This document shows positions 17,856 through 28,020 of a DNA stretch of 64,000 nt, piece after piece. The DNA lies in contig CALKXT010000030.1 in assembly GCA_938003685.1 (NCBI GenBank), positions 1 through 64,000 on the forward strand, in the 5' to 3' direction. The stretch is from an uncultured Sulfitobacter sp. (GTDB lineage: Bacteria; Pseudomonadota; Alphaproteobacteria; Rhodobacterales; Rhodobacteraceae). The notes beneath the pieces are model-generated. The model saw nothing but the letters and a program-made list of their open reading frames with translations. It did not search any database and was not told the DNA's origin. How positions within the stretch are numbered: position 1 is the first letter of the stretch; every line of letters starts with the position of its first letter. A program made the position numbers and the translations under genes.

Positions 17856-18278
17856 TTATCCAACCAATTCCAAACCAGAGAAGAAGTACGCGATTTCGAT
17901 CGCTGCTGTCTCAGGTGCGTCTGAACCGTGAACAGAGTTTTCGCCAACTGATTCAGCAAATTCAGCGCGGATTGTGCCGGCGGCTGCGTCTGCTGGGTTG
18001 GTTGCGCCCATAACTTCGCGGTTTTTCGCGATGGCGCCTTCGCCTTCCAGAACCTGAACAACAACTGGCTCAGAAATCATAAAGTCGCACAATTCGCCAA
18101 AGAACGGACGTTCAGAGTGTACGCCATAAAATTCTTGGGCTTGCGCAAGCGTCATTTGGATACGCTTGGATGCGACAACGCGCAGACCTGCGTCTTCGAA
18201 TTTCTTAACGATTGCGCCGGTTAGGTTGCGCTTTGTTGCGTCGGGCTTGATGATTGAGAATGTGCGTTCGAGGGCCAT
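17856..18278 (-). CDS. ndk: Nucleoside diphosphate kinase
   Basis: [23 protein letters not shown]...[36 protein letters not shown]. Confidence 0.97.
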   Translation of the reverse strand: MALERTFSIIKPDATKRNLTGAIVKKFEDAGLRVVASKRIQMTLAQAQEFYGVHSERPFFGELCDFMISEPVVVQVLEGEGAIAKNREVMGATNPADAAAGTIRAEFAESVGENSVHGSDAPETAAIEIAYFFSGLELVG

Positions 18279-18383
18279 GTGGCGTGCTCCTATCGGTGTT
18301 GAATTTGGCCGCTCCCTAACATGGGGTTTGCTACATGAAAAGCTGTGATTGACGCCGCCCTATCCTTGGTCCACACCGCGCCC

Positions 18384-20249
18384 ATGTTACGCATCTCAGA
18401 AATCAACTATTCCGTCGAAGGTCGCCCTCTGTTTGAAGAGGCGTCGGCCGTCATTCCTGATGGTCACAAAGTGGGCCTTGTTGGGCGCAACGGCGCTGGC
18501 AAAACCACACTTTTCCGCATCATTCGCGGTGAATTGGGTTTGGACGCCGGGGCAATATCCCTGCCTTCACGCGCCAAAATTGGTGGCGTGGCGCAGGAAG
18601 TGCCCTCCTCCGATGTATCGCTCATCGACACAGTATTGGCCGCTGACACCGAACGCGCCGCTTTGATGTTGGAATCTGAAACCGCGACCGACGCGGCACG
18701 CATTGCAGATATCCAATCGCGTTTGGCTGACATAGATGCATGGTCAGCCGAGGGGCGCGCCGCGTCGATCCTCAAAGGTCTCGGCTTTGATCATGAAGAA
18801 CAGCTCATGCCCTGCTCTGAATTTTCCGGCGGCTGGCGGATGCGTGTGGCTCTTGCTGGGGTGCTGTTTGCACAACCTGATCTGCTGCTACTTGATGAAC
18901 CAACCAACTACCTCGACCTTGAGGGCGCGCTATGGCTTGAAAGCTATCTGGCGAAATATCCGCACACGGTCATCATCATCAGCCACGACCGTGGTTTGCT
19001 GAACCGCGCGGTGAACGGCATTTTGCACCTCGAAGACAAAAAACTGACGTTCTATCAAGGTCCTTACGATCAATTCGCCCGCCAACGCGCTGAAAAACGT
19101 GCGCAATTGACGGCGATGGCCAAGAAACAACAGGCCCGCAAGGACCACATGCAGTCCTTTGTTGATCGCTTTAAGGCCAAAGCATCCAAGGCCAAGCAGG
19201 CGCAATCGCGCCTCAAGATGATCGAAAAGATGGACATGATCACGCCGCCAGAAGAGGCAGCGCGCAAGGTGTTCACCTTCCCCGAACCCGAGGAACTGTC
19301 GCCGCCGATCATCAATATCGAAAATGGCTCTGTTGGCTATTCGGACGACAACCCCGTCCTGACGCGCCTGAATCTGCGCATCGATCAAGACGACCGCATC
19401 GCGCTGCTGGGCAAGAACGGCCAAGGTAAATCGACACTGGCCAAATTGCTGTCTGATCGCCTGCAACTCATGGCGGGCAAACAGATCAATTCCAACAAAC
19501 TGCGTGTCGGCTTTTTCGCGCAGCATCAGGTTGATGAGTTGATCATCAACGAAACTCCGTTGCAGCACATCATCTCGGCTCGTCCCGGCGTCATGCAATC
19601 CAAACTGCGCGCCCAACTCGCAGGCTTTGGCCTTGGCCCAGATCAAGCAGAAACCGAAGTTGGCCGCTTGTCTGGGGGTCAAAAAGCACGTCTATCCCTG
19701 TTGCTTGCGACCCTACACGCACCTCACCTGTTGATCCTCGATGAACCGACCAACCACCTCGACATCGAATCGCGTGAGGCACTGGTTGAGGCGCTGACCC
19801 GCTATTCCGGTGCGGTGATCCTCGTCAGCCACGACATGCACCTGCTCTCCATGGTCGCGGATCGTTTGTGGCTGGTCTCAGATGGCACCGTCACGCCCTA
19901 TGACGATGACCTCGAAGAATACCGTAAGATGTTGCTGACGCCGGTAAAACCCGTCAGCAAGAACCCCAACAAAGCCAAAAAAGAAGCGCCAAAACCAAAA
20001 CGTGCCAGCCGCGATGAGGTGCTGGCCCTACGTGCAGAGGCGCGCAAATCCGAAGAACGTGTGAACAAGATCAACGATATGCGCGACAAACTGGCCAAAA
20101 AACTCGCGGACCCAGAGCTGTATGAGGACGCCAAAAAAGGCGAACTCGAAGTGTGGAACAAGAAATACGCTGAAGTCATGGGCGCACTCGAACGTGCAGA
20201 ATCCTTGTGGATGGCCGCACTCGAAAAACTGGAAAAAGCCTCTGCTTGA
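18384..20249 (+). CDS. ABC-F family ATP-binding protein
   Basis: Two Walker A (GRNGAGKTT, GKNGQGKST) and signature (EFSGGWRMR, LSGGQKAR) motifs; C-terminal coiled coil. Confidence 0.92.
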   Translation: MLRISEINYSVEGRPLFEEASAVIPDGHKVGLVGRNGAGKTTLFRIIRGELGLDAGAISLPSRAKIGGVAQEVPSSDVSLIDTVLAADTERAALMLESETATDAARIADIQSRLADIDAWSAEGRAASILKGLGFDHEEQLMPCSEFSGGWRMRVALAGVLFAQPDLLLLDEPTNYLDLEGALWLESYLAKYPHTVIIISHDRGLLNRAVNGILHLEDKKLTFYQGPYDQFARQRAEKRAQLTAMAKKQQARKDHMQSFVDRFKAKASKAKQAQSRLKMIEKMDMITPPEEAARKVFTFPEPEELSPPIINIENGSVGYSDDNPVLTRLNLRIDQDDRIALLGKNGQGKSTLAKLLSDRLQLMAGKQINSNKLRVGFFAQHQVDELIINETPLQHIISARPGVMQSKLRAQLAGFGLGPDQAETEVGRLSGGQKARLSLLLATLHAPHLLILDEPTNHLDIESREALVEALTRYSGAVILVSHDMHLLSMVADRLWLVSDGTVTPYDDDLEEYRKMLLTPVKPVSKNPNKAKKEAPKPKRASRDEVLALRAEARKSEERVNKINDMRDKLAKKLADPELYEDAKKGELEVWNKKYAEVMGALERAESLWMAALEKLEKASA

Positions 20250-20267
20250 TCTTCATCTAGCCAAATA

Positions 20268-20295
20268 AACTCTGGGGTCCGGGGCAAAGCCCCGG
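20268..20295. repeat. GC-rich intergenic hairpin (copy 2)
   Basis: actctggggtccggggcaaagccccgg; CCGGGGC-aaa-GCCCCGG stem, similar to 4595-4620. Confidence 0.6.
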
Positions 20296-20308
20296 TAGCA
20301 TCGATCAA

Positions 20309-20941
20309 ATGATATTCGACACCGCCTATATGATCACGGCCCTTGTCACCATGTTTGTGGTCGTAGACCCAATTGCCATCGCGCCGCTCTTCCTCGCGCT
20401 TACCCCCGGCATGACCGACGCAGAGCGCCGCCGCGTCGCGTGGCGCGCCTGTATCATCGCCGCCATCGTTTTGATCGTCTTTGCCGCCTTTGGTGAGGCG
20501 GTGCTTGGCTTTATCGGTATCTCCATGCCCGCCTTCCGCGTTGCGGGGGGTATTTTGCTCTTTATCACTGCCCTCGACATGCTCTTTGCCCGGCGCACCA
20601 AACGCCGCGAAGACACTGCCGAGGAAGACGATCACAATGATCCATCTGCATTCCCTCTTGGAATCCCCTTGATCGCAGGTCCCGGTGCAATTGCCACAGT
20701 GATCTTGCTGACAGGTGAAAAACCCGGTTGGGAAGGGTTACTGACCGTGAGCGGCATTACCCTTTTTGTTCTGGTTGTCATGGCATTAACCCTGCAAGCC
20801 AGCGGGTATCTTGAACGCGTTGTCGGCAAATCGGTGATCAATGTGATCACCCGTCTGCTCGGCATGTTGCTGGCCGCCCTTTCGGTGCAATTTGTTCTTG
20901 ATGGATTGTCCGCGTTTGGATTTGGCCCCGGCGCGGGCTGA
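20309..20941 (+). CDS. MarC family protein (multi-TM)
   Basis: FVVVDPIAIAPLFLALTPGMTDAERRRVAWRAC...PLGIPLIAGPGAIATVILL. Confidence 0.88.
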   Translation: MIFDTAYMITALVTMFVVVDPIAIAPLFLALTPGMTDAERRRVAWRACIIAAIVLIVFAAFGEAVLGFIGISMPAFRVAGGILLFITALDMLFARRTKRREDTAEEDDHNDPSAFPLGIPLIAGPGAIATVILLTGEKPGWEGLLTVSGITLFVLVVMALTLQASGYLERVVGKSVINVITRLLGMLLAALSVQFVLDGLSAFGFGPGAG

Positions 20942-20990
20942 CATCGCACAACGCTGCCCCTATATAAATTGAACGCAATGGGGGCATTAC

Positions 20991-21566
20991 ATGAATACCT
21001 TTAACGACGAACGCCTGATCTATCTGATTGTCCTGCTGGTCATGGTCGCGGGTTGGTTTTTCATGCAAACCCGCGAAGGGTTGAATAAAACCCTGCAACA
21101 CGCTGCGGTTTGGGCCATGATTTTTGTTGGTGGTGCCGCCGGCGTAGGTTTGTGGCAAGACATCAGTCGCACCCCAAACCAAACCAGCTTTTCCGCCTCT
21201 GGCCAGATTGTCGTCCCGCGTAATCGCGATGGGCATTATTATCTGACCGCGTTGATCAATGGCACCGATATACGCTTTGTTGTTGATACAGGTGCGACAG
21301 ACATGGTGCTTACACAATCTGACGCAACGCGCGCCGGGCTTGAACCGAATCAGCTTAATTATTTGGGTCGTGCGTTTACTGCCAACGGCGAAGTGCGCAC
21401 TGCGTTTGTGAAACTCGACAAGGTTCAACTGGGCGAAACGACAGATCGTGATGTGGCGGCCGTTGTGAACCAAGGGCAGATGGAGCAGAGCCTGCTGGGC
21501 ATGGGATATTTACAGCGGTGGGGGCGTATTGAGATTGCCAATAACGAGTTGATTCTAACCCGTTAA
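20991..21566 (+). CDS. Membrane-anchored retropepsin-like aspartic protease (TIGR02281-type)
   Basis: TM segments then HYYLTALINGTDIRFVVDTGATDMVLTQSDATRAGL with DTGA active-site motif; ...SLLGMGYLQRWGRIEIANNELILTR. Confidence 0.9.
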   Translation: MNTFNDERLIYLIVLLVMVAGWFFMQTREGLNKTLQHAAVWAMIFVGGAAGVGLWQDISRTPNQTSFSASGQIVVPRNRDGHYYLTALINGTDIRFVVDTGATDMVLTQSDATRAGLEPNQLNYLGRAFTANGEVRTAFVKLDKVQLGETTDRDVAAVVNQGQMEQSLLGMGYLQRWGRIEIANNELILTR

Positions 21567-22021
21567 GTTTCGGCCTTCTTTTCCCAACGCCCAGATTCTT
21601 CTGACCAATATTGCGCCGATGCACCTGCTTCTTTTAGCGCTTTCCACTGACCACGCGCGCGGTTCAGCGCAATCTCGTCATTGCCATCAAACAAAATGCA
21701 TACACGATCCAATGCCGCGACTTCTTCGGCAGCAACATCAGCACCATGCACAGACATCACACATTGCGGTGCATTGGCCGCTTCGCGTGCGGTGGTCAGC
21801 AACACAGGTTGGTCCGCATCCTGCTCGCCCCCCGCTAAGCCGTGCGGCAAAAACCCATCTTCAGGTTTTAGCCACAACACCCGATCCAACGCCTCAAGCC
21901 CGGCTTGATCAGTGCCCCGCACCGCAACCTTCCAGTTATTATCCAATGACTTAGTCAACAACATGCCCAGCGTGTCCACCAAGGGCCTGCGCGTCAGGTG
22001 ATAAAAATAGGCGGCACCCAT
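21563..22021 (-). CDS. holC: DNA polymerase III subunit chi
   Basis: MGAAYFYHLTRRPLVDTLGMLLTKSLDNNWKVAVRG; adjacent to pepA as commonly seen. Confidence 0.9.
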   Translation of the reverse strand: MGAAYFYHLTRRPLVDTLGMLLTKSLDNNWKVAVRGTDQAGLEALDRVLWLKPEDGFLPHGLAGGEQDADQPVLLTTAREAANAPQCVMSVHGADVAAEEVAALDRVCILFDGNDEIALNRARGQWKALKEAGASAQYWSEESGRWEKKAET

Positions 22022-22027
22022 GCCAGA

Positions 22028-23509
22028 TTATTCCTTTTCAAACATATCACTAACCAAGCGGTTCAACGCTGCAACGCCCCACCCGGTTGCCCCGCTTGGG
22101 GCCAAGGCTGTTTCAGATTTGACCGACGCCACACCAGCAATATCCAAGTGAATCCACGGTATGCCGTCTTGCACAAAACGCTGCAAGAATTGTGCTGCGG
22201 TCACAGATCCTGCTGCACGCCCGCCGATGTTTTTCATATCCGCAATACGACTTTTTAGCATGTCATCATAGGCTTGACCCAATGGCATGCGCCACGCGCC
22301 TTCACCTTCGGTTTTGGCCGCCTTGAGGAAAGCATTACACAGCGCATCATCATTGGAAAACACACCCGCGTTCTCGTGGCCCAAGCCAACAATGATCGCG
22401 CCTGTCAGTGTCGCAAGATCAATCATCGCAGCAGGTTTGAAACGCTCTTGTGCGTACCACATCACATCACACAGCACCAAACGCCCTTCAGCATCGGTGT
22501 TGATGACTTCAACTGTATCACCTTTCATGGACGTAATCACGTCACCTGGGCGCACCGCATTACCAGAGGGCATGTTTTCGACAATGCCAACCAAACCCAC
22601 AACATTTGCCTTGGCTTTACGCAACGCCAGTGAACGCATCACGCCCGCGACGACACCCGCACCGCCCATGTCCATGGTCATGTCTTCCATGCCAACACCG
22701 GGTTTTAAACTGATACCACCGGTATCAAATACCACGCCTTTACCGACCAAGGCCAAGGGTGCTGCGTCTTTATCACCACCATCCCAGCGCATCACAACAA
22801 CATGGCTTGGGCTATCTGAACCCTGCCCTACGCATAAAAGTGTTCTCATTCCTAAGCTTGCAAGCTGATCCTCATCAAGAACTTCGACTTTCAGGCCCAG
22901 CGTTTTCATTTCGGCCAGTTGCTCCGCGAAAGCAGTTGTCGTCAGCACATTGGCGGGTGCATTCGTCAAATCGCGCGTCATAAATGCGCCCTCTGCAATA
23001 GCAAGCAGTGGGGCTGCGGCCTCGGCTGCGGCATCAGGCTTGCTGCACATCACCTTGATGGCACCCTCGCGCGGTTCTGGTTTGCTTTTGTGATCATCAA
23101 ACCGATAATCACGCACCACAGCACCATAAGCGATTTCAGCAACGTGGCGATTGCCAGCAGCCAAAATTAAGATGTCTGCACCACCACGTACCTTCGCCAG
23201 CGATGCCCCAGCGGCGCGGCCCTGAATTTTTGTAACGCCTTTTGGCATACACACCACGTCCACAGCATCCGCGGCCAACCCAGATGGATAGGCCAGCGTC
23301 ATCGCATCACCTGCTTTGGCTTTGCTAAATTTGGGCGATTCAACAAAACGCGCCAAGGCACCGCGCATCAGCTTGTTCACCCGCCGCGCGCCCGCATCCA
23401 AACGCCCTTCAGGATCAACCAAAACCGCGATCCGACCCGCATGTCCGGCAATTTGATCAATGTCGGTTTCTGCAAAGCTAATGGATGTCAGTTGGGTCAT
23501 TTTACGCAC
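22028..23509 (-). CDS. pepA: Leucyl aminopeptidase
   Basis: GKGVVFDTGGISLKPGVGMEDMTMDMGGAGVV...INTDAEGRLVLCDVMWYAQ. Confidence 0.96.
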   Translation of the reverse strand: MRKMTQLTSISFAETDIDQIAGHAGRIAVLVDPEGRLDAGARRVNKLMRGALARFVESPKFSKAKAGDAMTLAYPSGLAADAVDVVCMPKGVTKIQGRAAGASLAKVRGGADILILAAGNRHVAEIAYGAVVRDYRFDDHKSKPEPREGAIKVMCSKPDAAAEAAAPLLAIAEGAFMTRDLTNAPANVLTTTAFAEQLAEMKTLGLKVEVLDEDQLASLGMRTLLCVGQGSDSPSHVVVMRWDGGDKDAAPLALVGKGVVFDTGGISLKPGVGMEDMTMDMGGAGVVAGVMRSLALRKAKANVVGLVGIVENMPSGNAVRPGDVITSMKGDTVEVINTDAEGRLVLCDVMWYAQERFKPAAMIDLATLTGAIIVGLGHENAGVFSNDDALCNAFLKAAKTEGEGAWRMPLGQAYDDMLKSRIADMKNIGGRAAGSVTAAQFLQRFVQDGIPWIHLDIAGVASVKSETALAPSGATGWGVAALNRLVSDMFEKE

Positions 23510-23638
23510 CTTTTGCTAATTTTCGACCCAAGACCTAACCCGCACCACGGCGTATGACCAGATATCAGTTTTCCCGGCGCGATTTATGCAGTACTATTTC
23601 CAAAAAACACGCCGTTAGAGCATCTTTGGGGGATCGCA

Positions 23639-24769
23639 GTGGCCAAATTTGACCGCTATATGCTGTCGCAGCTTCTTGTGCTGTTTGGCTTCTTTGCACT
23701 TGTGCTTGTGGCGCTGTTTTGGATCAACCGCGCGGTCATTCTATTTGATCGGTTGATCGGAGACGGCCAGTCAGCCCTTGTTTTTTTGGAATTCACCTCG
23801 CTTGGCCTGCCAAAACTGATCACAACCGTTTTACCCATCGCCGCCTTTGCCGGCGCTGTCTATGTGACCAACCGGATGATGAGCGAGAGTGAATTAACGG
23901 TGCTGCAATCAACCGGATCGGGGCCATGGCGACTGGCACGGCCCGTATTCGTGTATGGGATATGTGTCGCCGTGATGATGTCGATACTGACACATTTCCT
24001 TGTTCCATTGGCCCAATCACAACTCAGCTTTAGGGAAAACGAAATATCACAGAACGTCACAGCGCGTCTTTTGACCGAAGGCACGTTTTTGCACCCTACA
24101 GATAATGTCACCTTTTACACCCGCCTTATCGATGCCGACGGCGTGCTGCGCGATGTTTTTCTGTCTGATCGACGCGATGAAACGCAAGGTGTTATTTATA
24201 CGGCTGCCGAGGCTTATCTGGTTCAAAACGGCGATGGCACTACACTCATCATGGTGGATGGCTTGGCCCAAAGACTGGGTGTGAAAGACAAACGTCTTTC
24301 GACTGCAAAATTCCGCGACTTTTCCTTCGACATTTCAACACTCGTGAACAAAAACTCATCAGGCGCCCAATCGGTTCGCACGATGACCACCCCGGCCCTG
24401 TTTAGCGACTGGTCACGCATAAAGGCGAATACTGGTGAAACACGCGGGGCGATTGCCGAAGAATTTCACTCGCGCTTTGCCCAGCCCGTCTTCTGCATCA
24501 TCGCTGCAATGATCGGGTTTTCAACGCTGATGCTGGGCGGGTATTCTCGTTTCGGCGTGTGGCGCGAGGTGGTGATCTCTTTTGGTTTGCTGATCGCAGT
24601 GGACGGTATTCGCGCGGGCTTGGTTGATCCGGTACGCGACGATGCAGCGGCCTGGCCTTTGATGTATTTACCCACCGCTATTGGGTCTGCATTGGTATTG
24701 GCAATGTTGTGGCACGCATCAAATCCAAATTGGATGCGACGCTTACGCAAGAAAGGGGCGGCCGTATGA
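23639..24769 (+). CDS. lptF: LPS export permease LptF
   Basis: YjgP/YjgQ-type MAKFDRYMLSQLLVLFGFFALVLVALFWINRAVILFDRL; GTG start; first in lptFG pair. Confidence 0.9.
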   Translation: MAKFDRYMLSQLLVLFGFFALVLVALFWINRAVILFDRLIGDGQSALVFLEFTSLGLPKLITTVLPIAAFAGAVYVTNRMMSESELTVLQSTGSGPWRLARPVFVYGICVAVMMSILTHFLVPLAQSQLSFRENEISQNVTARLLTEGTFLHPTDNVTFYTRLIDADGVLRDVFLSDRRDETQGVIYTAAEAYLVQNGDGTTLIMVDGLAQRLGVKDKRLSTAKFRDFSFDISTLVNKNSSGAQSVRTMTTPALFSDWSRIKANTGETRGAIAEEFHSRFAQPVFCIIAAMIGFSTLMLGGYSRFGVWREVVISFGLLIAVDGIRAGLVDPVRDDAAAWPLMYLPTAIGSALVLAMLWHASNPNWMRRLRKKGAAV

Positions 24770-25863
24770 TCTTGCATATCTACTTTGCGCGCCGCTTTGC
24801 CATGGGCTTTGTGATGATCACCGCAGTGCTATTCGCGCTGGTTATGCTGGTCGATGCAGTCGAACAGGCACGCAGATTCGGCAGCTACGACATCGGATGG
24901 CAAAAGATCCTTGGTCTGACTCTGCTGAACACCCCGCAAACCATCAACCTGATTTTGCCTTTAATCATGATCCTTGCAACAGTTGCGCTGTTCCTTTCGT
25001 TGGCGCGCTCGTCTGAATTGGTGGTCACCCGCGCTGCTGGCCGCTCAGCCTTGCGCGCACTCATCGCACCGGTAATTGTGGCCTTCATTATTGGCGTGAT
25101 GGCCGTTGGCATGTTGAATCCCATCGTTGCGGCAACCGGCAAACGCTATTTACAGCTCTCAGAGAGTTACCGCGCCGGCGGGGCCTCTGCGTTGTCGATC
25201 AGTGATGAAGGGTTGTGGTTGCGCCAAGGTAGTGTGCTGGGTCAAACCGTGATCCGTGCGTGGCGATCCAATGGTGATGCCTCTGTGTTGTATGATGTGA
25301 CCTTCTTATCCTACGAGCCAAATGGCGGGCCAAAGCGGCGTATCGAAGCTGCCAGTGCCGCCTTGACCACCAGCGGTTGGTCGCTGCGGGATGCCAAATC
25401 ATGGCCCTTGCAGACAGACATCAACGCCGAAGGCAATTCAACATTCTATGAAACTCTGACAATTCCTTCAACGCTGACCCTTGATCGTATCCGTGAAAGC
25501 ATCGGCAAGCCCGCTGCGGTGTCAATTTACAACCTACCCGAGTTTATCCGCCAGCTAGAGCAAGCCGGGTTTAGCCCACGTCGACACAAAGTGTGGCTTC
25601 AAACCGAATTTGCACGACCATTTTTCCTGATTGCGATGGTTCTTGTTGCGAGTGCTTTTACCATGCGTCATACCAGATTTGGTGGTACAGGGGTCGCTGT
25701 ACTGGCATCTGTGCTATTGGGGTTTGGTTTGTATTTCGTTCGCAGCTTTGCGCAAATCTTGGGAGAGAACGGTCAAATCCCGGTCATTTTGGCAGCGTGG
25801 GCCACGCCTGCCGCTGCGATTCTATTGGCACTTGGGTTGCTATTACATGCGGAGGATGGCTGA
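24766..25863 (+). CDS. lptG: LPS export permease LptG
   Basis: MILHIYFARRFAMGFVMITAVLFALVMLVDAVEQARRF; ATGA overlap with lptF. Confidence 0.92.
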   Translation: MILHIYFARRFAMGFVMITAVLFALVMLVDAVEQARRFGSYDIGWQKILGLTLLNTPQTINLILPLIMILATVALFLSLARSSELVVTRAAGRSALRALIAPVIVAFIIGVMAVGMLNPIVAATGKRYLQLSESYRAGGASALSISDEGLWLRQGSVLGQTVIRAWRSNGDASVLYDVTFLSYEPNGGPKRRIEAASAALTTSGWSLRDAKSWPLQTDINAEGNSTFYETLTIPSTLTLDRIRESIGKPAAVSIYNLPEFIRQLEQAGFSPRRHKVWLQTEFARPFFLIAMVLVASAFTMRHTRFGGTGVAVLASVLLGFGLYFVRSFAQILGENGQIPVILAAWATPAAAILLALGLLLHAEDG

Positions 25864-28015
25864 CGTGACACGTTTTGCTCTTCTGATCCTCGCCCTGTTG
25901 ACCCTGCCTGTTCTGGCATATGCCCAAGAGCCACCACCAAGTCCCGCAATTTTGGTTGCAGATCAGGTATTCATTACCCGTGATCGCACGTTGGTCGCTC
26001 AAGGCAATGTTGAGGCATTTCAGGGCACCACCCGCATTCGCGCCAAATCTATCCGCTACAACCAACAAGACGGTTCTTTGATCATTGAAGGCCCGATTGT
26101 TTTGTCTGAGGGCGATGAAACGATCATTCTGGCGGACGCCGCACAGCTGGATCAAGGGTTGCAAAATGGTCTGCTGACCGGGGCGCGTCTGATCCTGAAC
26201 CAACAATTGCAACTGGCCGCCGTGCAAATCGACAGAGTCGATGGGCGCTATAACCAACTATACAAAACCGCCGTGACCTCATGCAAAATCTGCGAAGACG
26301 GTCAGGCACCGCTGTGGCAAATCCGTGCCAAGCGCGTGGTACATGACCAACTTGAACAACAGCTTTATTTTGACGAAGCCACCTTTCGCATCAAGAATGT
26401 TCCGATTTTCTATCTGCCGCGCCTACGCCTGCCTGATCCAACGCTTGACCGTGCGACAGGGTTTTTGACCCCATCAATCCGCACCACCTCGCAATTGGGA
26501 ACAGGTATCAAAATTCCATATTTCATCAAACTTGGTGAAACCCGCGATCTAACAGTCACCCCATATCTATCCAGCGCGACGCGGACCTTGGAATTACGCT
26601 ATCGTCAGGCCTTTAGAACTGGGCGCATCGAATTTGAAGGTGCGATCAGCCGCGATGATCAACGTCCCGGTGAAACACGGGGCTATCTGTTTGGCAAAGG
26701 CGACTTTGATCTTGCCCAAGATTTTAAATTGAACTTTGAAATCGAGACAACGGGTGACCGCGCCTATCTTACTGAATACGGGTATTCCAATAAGGACCGC
26801 TTGACCTCGGAATTGACGATAAGCCGCGCACGCCGTGATGAATATATCCGCGGCAGCCTATTCAACTATGAAACGCTGCGTGACGGTGAAGACAACGATA
26901 CCTTGCCCACACTTGTGCTGGACAGCGAATATGAACTGCGCACTTTTCCCACAATGGTGGGTGGGGAATTGCGCTGGGGTTTGCAGGCGCACAGCCATCG
27001 CCGTAACTCTGACTTGGACATTGATGGACCAGATGCCGATACCGTGGTTGATGGTCGCGATGTAACGCGAGTCAATGGGCAGGTTGAATGGTTACGCCGC
27101 ATGACATTGCGCGGCGGTCTGGTCGCAGATTTCCGTGCCGGTGCCAGCTTTAGCTTTTTTGATATCACTCAGGATTCAACCTTTAAACAGAACCATTCTG
27201 ACTTGGCACCCCATGCCGCACTGACGCTGCGCTATCCAATGGTGCGGCGCGGCGGCAATGGCGTGGTGCAAACCTTGGAACCATTGGTACAAATTGGATG
27301 GACAGGCGGTAATCGCCTTGCCATTCCAAATGACGAAAGCACACGTGTGGAATTTGACGAAGGCAACCTGCTGGCTCTGTCCCGCTTTCCACGCGCAGAT
27401 CGACGTGAACGCGATGCAGTGGCGGCCATCGGCGTGAACTGGTCACGGTTGGATGCAACGGGTTGGGACGCGCATGTGACCTTTGGTCAGGTACTGCGTG
27501 AAAATGCCGACCCCGCCTTTACCAATACCTCTGGGCTAGCGGGCACCTCTTCAGATTATTTGATAGCAGCACAGATAAAGACTCAAAACGGGGTGGCGTT
27601 GACCGGCCGCAGCCTGTTTGACGATAATTTCAAATTTGCCAAAGCTGAAATACGCGGTGATTGGGATTTCACACGCGGCAACCTTGGCGGCAGCTATGTC
27701 TGGTTGGCCCAAGATGCAGCCGAAGATCGCACGCAAGACATATCAGAAATCACTTTTGATGGCAGCTATGACATCAACCGCCAATGGACCGCCAGCGCTG
27801 ACTACCGCTTTGACATCGTAGACGACCGTTCTGCGACAGCGGGAGTGGGCCTGAGCTATAATAATGAATGTGTCACAGTCGACCTTTCGGTCAACAGGCG
27901 TTATTCCTCTTCAACAAGTGTTGAGCCCTCGACCAATATCGGGTTTAACATCGGCCTCAAGGGGTTCGCCGCCTCAAACGGAACAGAAAGATACGTGCGC
28001 TCATGTCGGAAGTAA
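25856..28015 (+). CDS. lptD: LPS assembly protein LptD
   Basis: VADQVFITRDRTLVAQGNVEAFQGTTRIRAKSIRYN...NVPIFYLPRLRLPDPTLDRATGFLTPSI; internal ATG start, overlaps lptG. Confidence 0.93.
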   Translation: MADVTRFALLILALLTLPVLAYAQEPPPSPAILVADQVFITRDRTLVAQGNVEAFQGTTRIRAKSIRYNQQDGSLIIEGPIVLSEGDETIILADAAQLDQGLQNGLLTGARLILNQQLQLAAVQIDRVDGRYNQLYKTAVTSCKICEDGQAPLWQIRAKRVVHDQLEQQLYFDEATFRIKNVPIFYLPRLRLPDPTLDRATGFLTPSIRTTSQLGTGIKIPYFIKLGETRDLTVTPYLSSATRTLELRYRQAFRTGRIEFEGAISRDDQRPGETRGYLFGKGDFDLAQDFKLNFEIETTGDRAYLTEYGYSNKDRLTSELTISRARRDEYIRGSLFNYETLRDGEDNDTLPTLVLDSEYELRTFPTMVGGELRWGLQAHSHRRNSDLDIDGPDADTVVDGRDVTRVNGQVEWLRRMTLRGGLVADFRAGASFSFFDITQDSTFKQNHSDLAPHAALTLRYPMVRRGGNGVVQTLEPLVQIGWTGGNRLAIPNDESTRVEFDEGNLLALSRFPRADRRERDAVAAIGVNWSRLDATGWDAHVTFGQVLRENADPAFTNTSGLAGTSSDYLIAAQIKTQNGVALTGRSLFDDNFKFAKAEIRGDWDFTRGNLGGSYVWLAQDAAEDRTQDISEITFDGSYDINRQWTASADYRFDIVDDRSATAGVGLSYNNECVTVDLSVNRRYSSSTSVEPSTNIGFNIGLKGFAASNGTERYVRSCRK

Positions 28016-28020
28016 TCTCA

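Noticed and set aside
18930-19682. 250-aa minus-strand ORF
   Set aside because: Antisense to the ABC-F gene, which has full Walker/signature motifs.
20847-21473. 208-aa minus-strand ORF
   Set aside because: Antisense to the retropepsin-like protease with clear DTGA motif.
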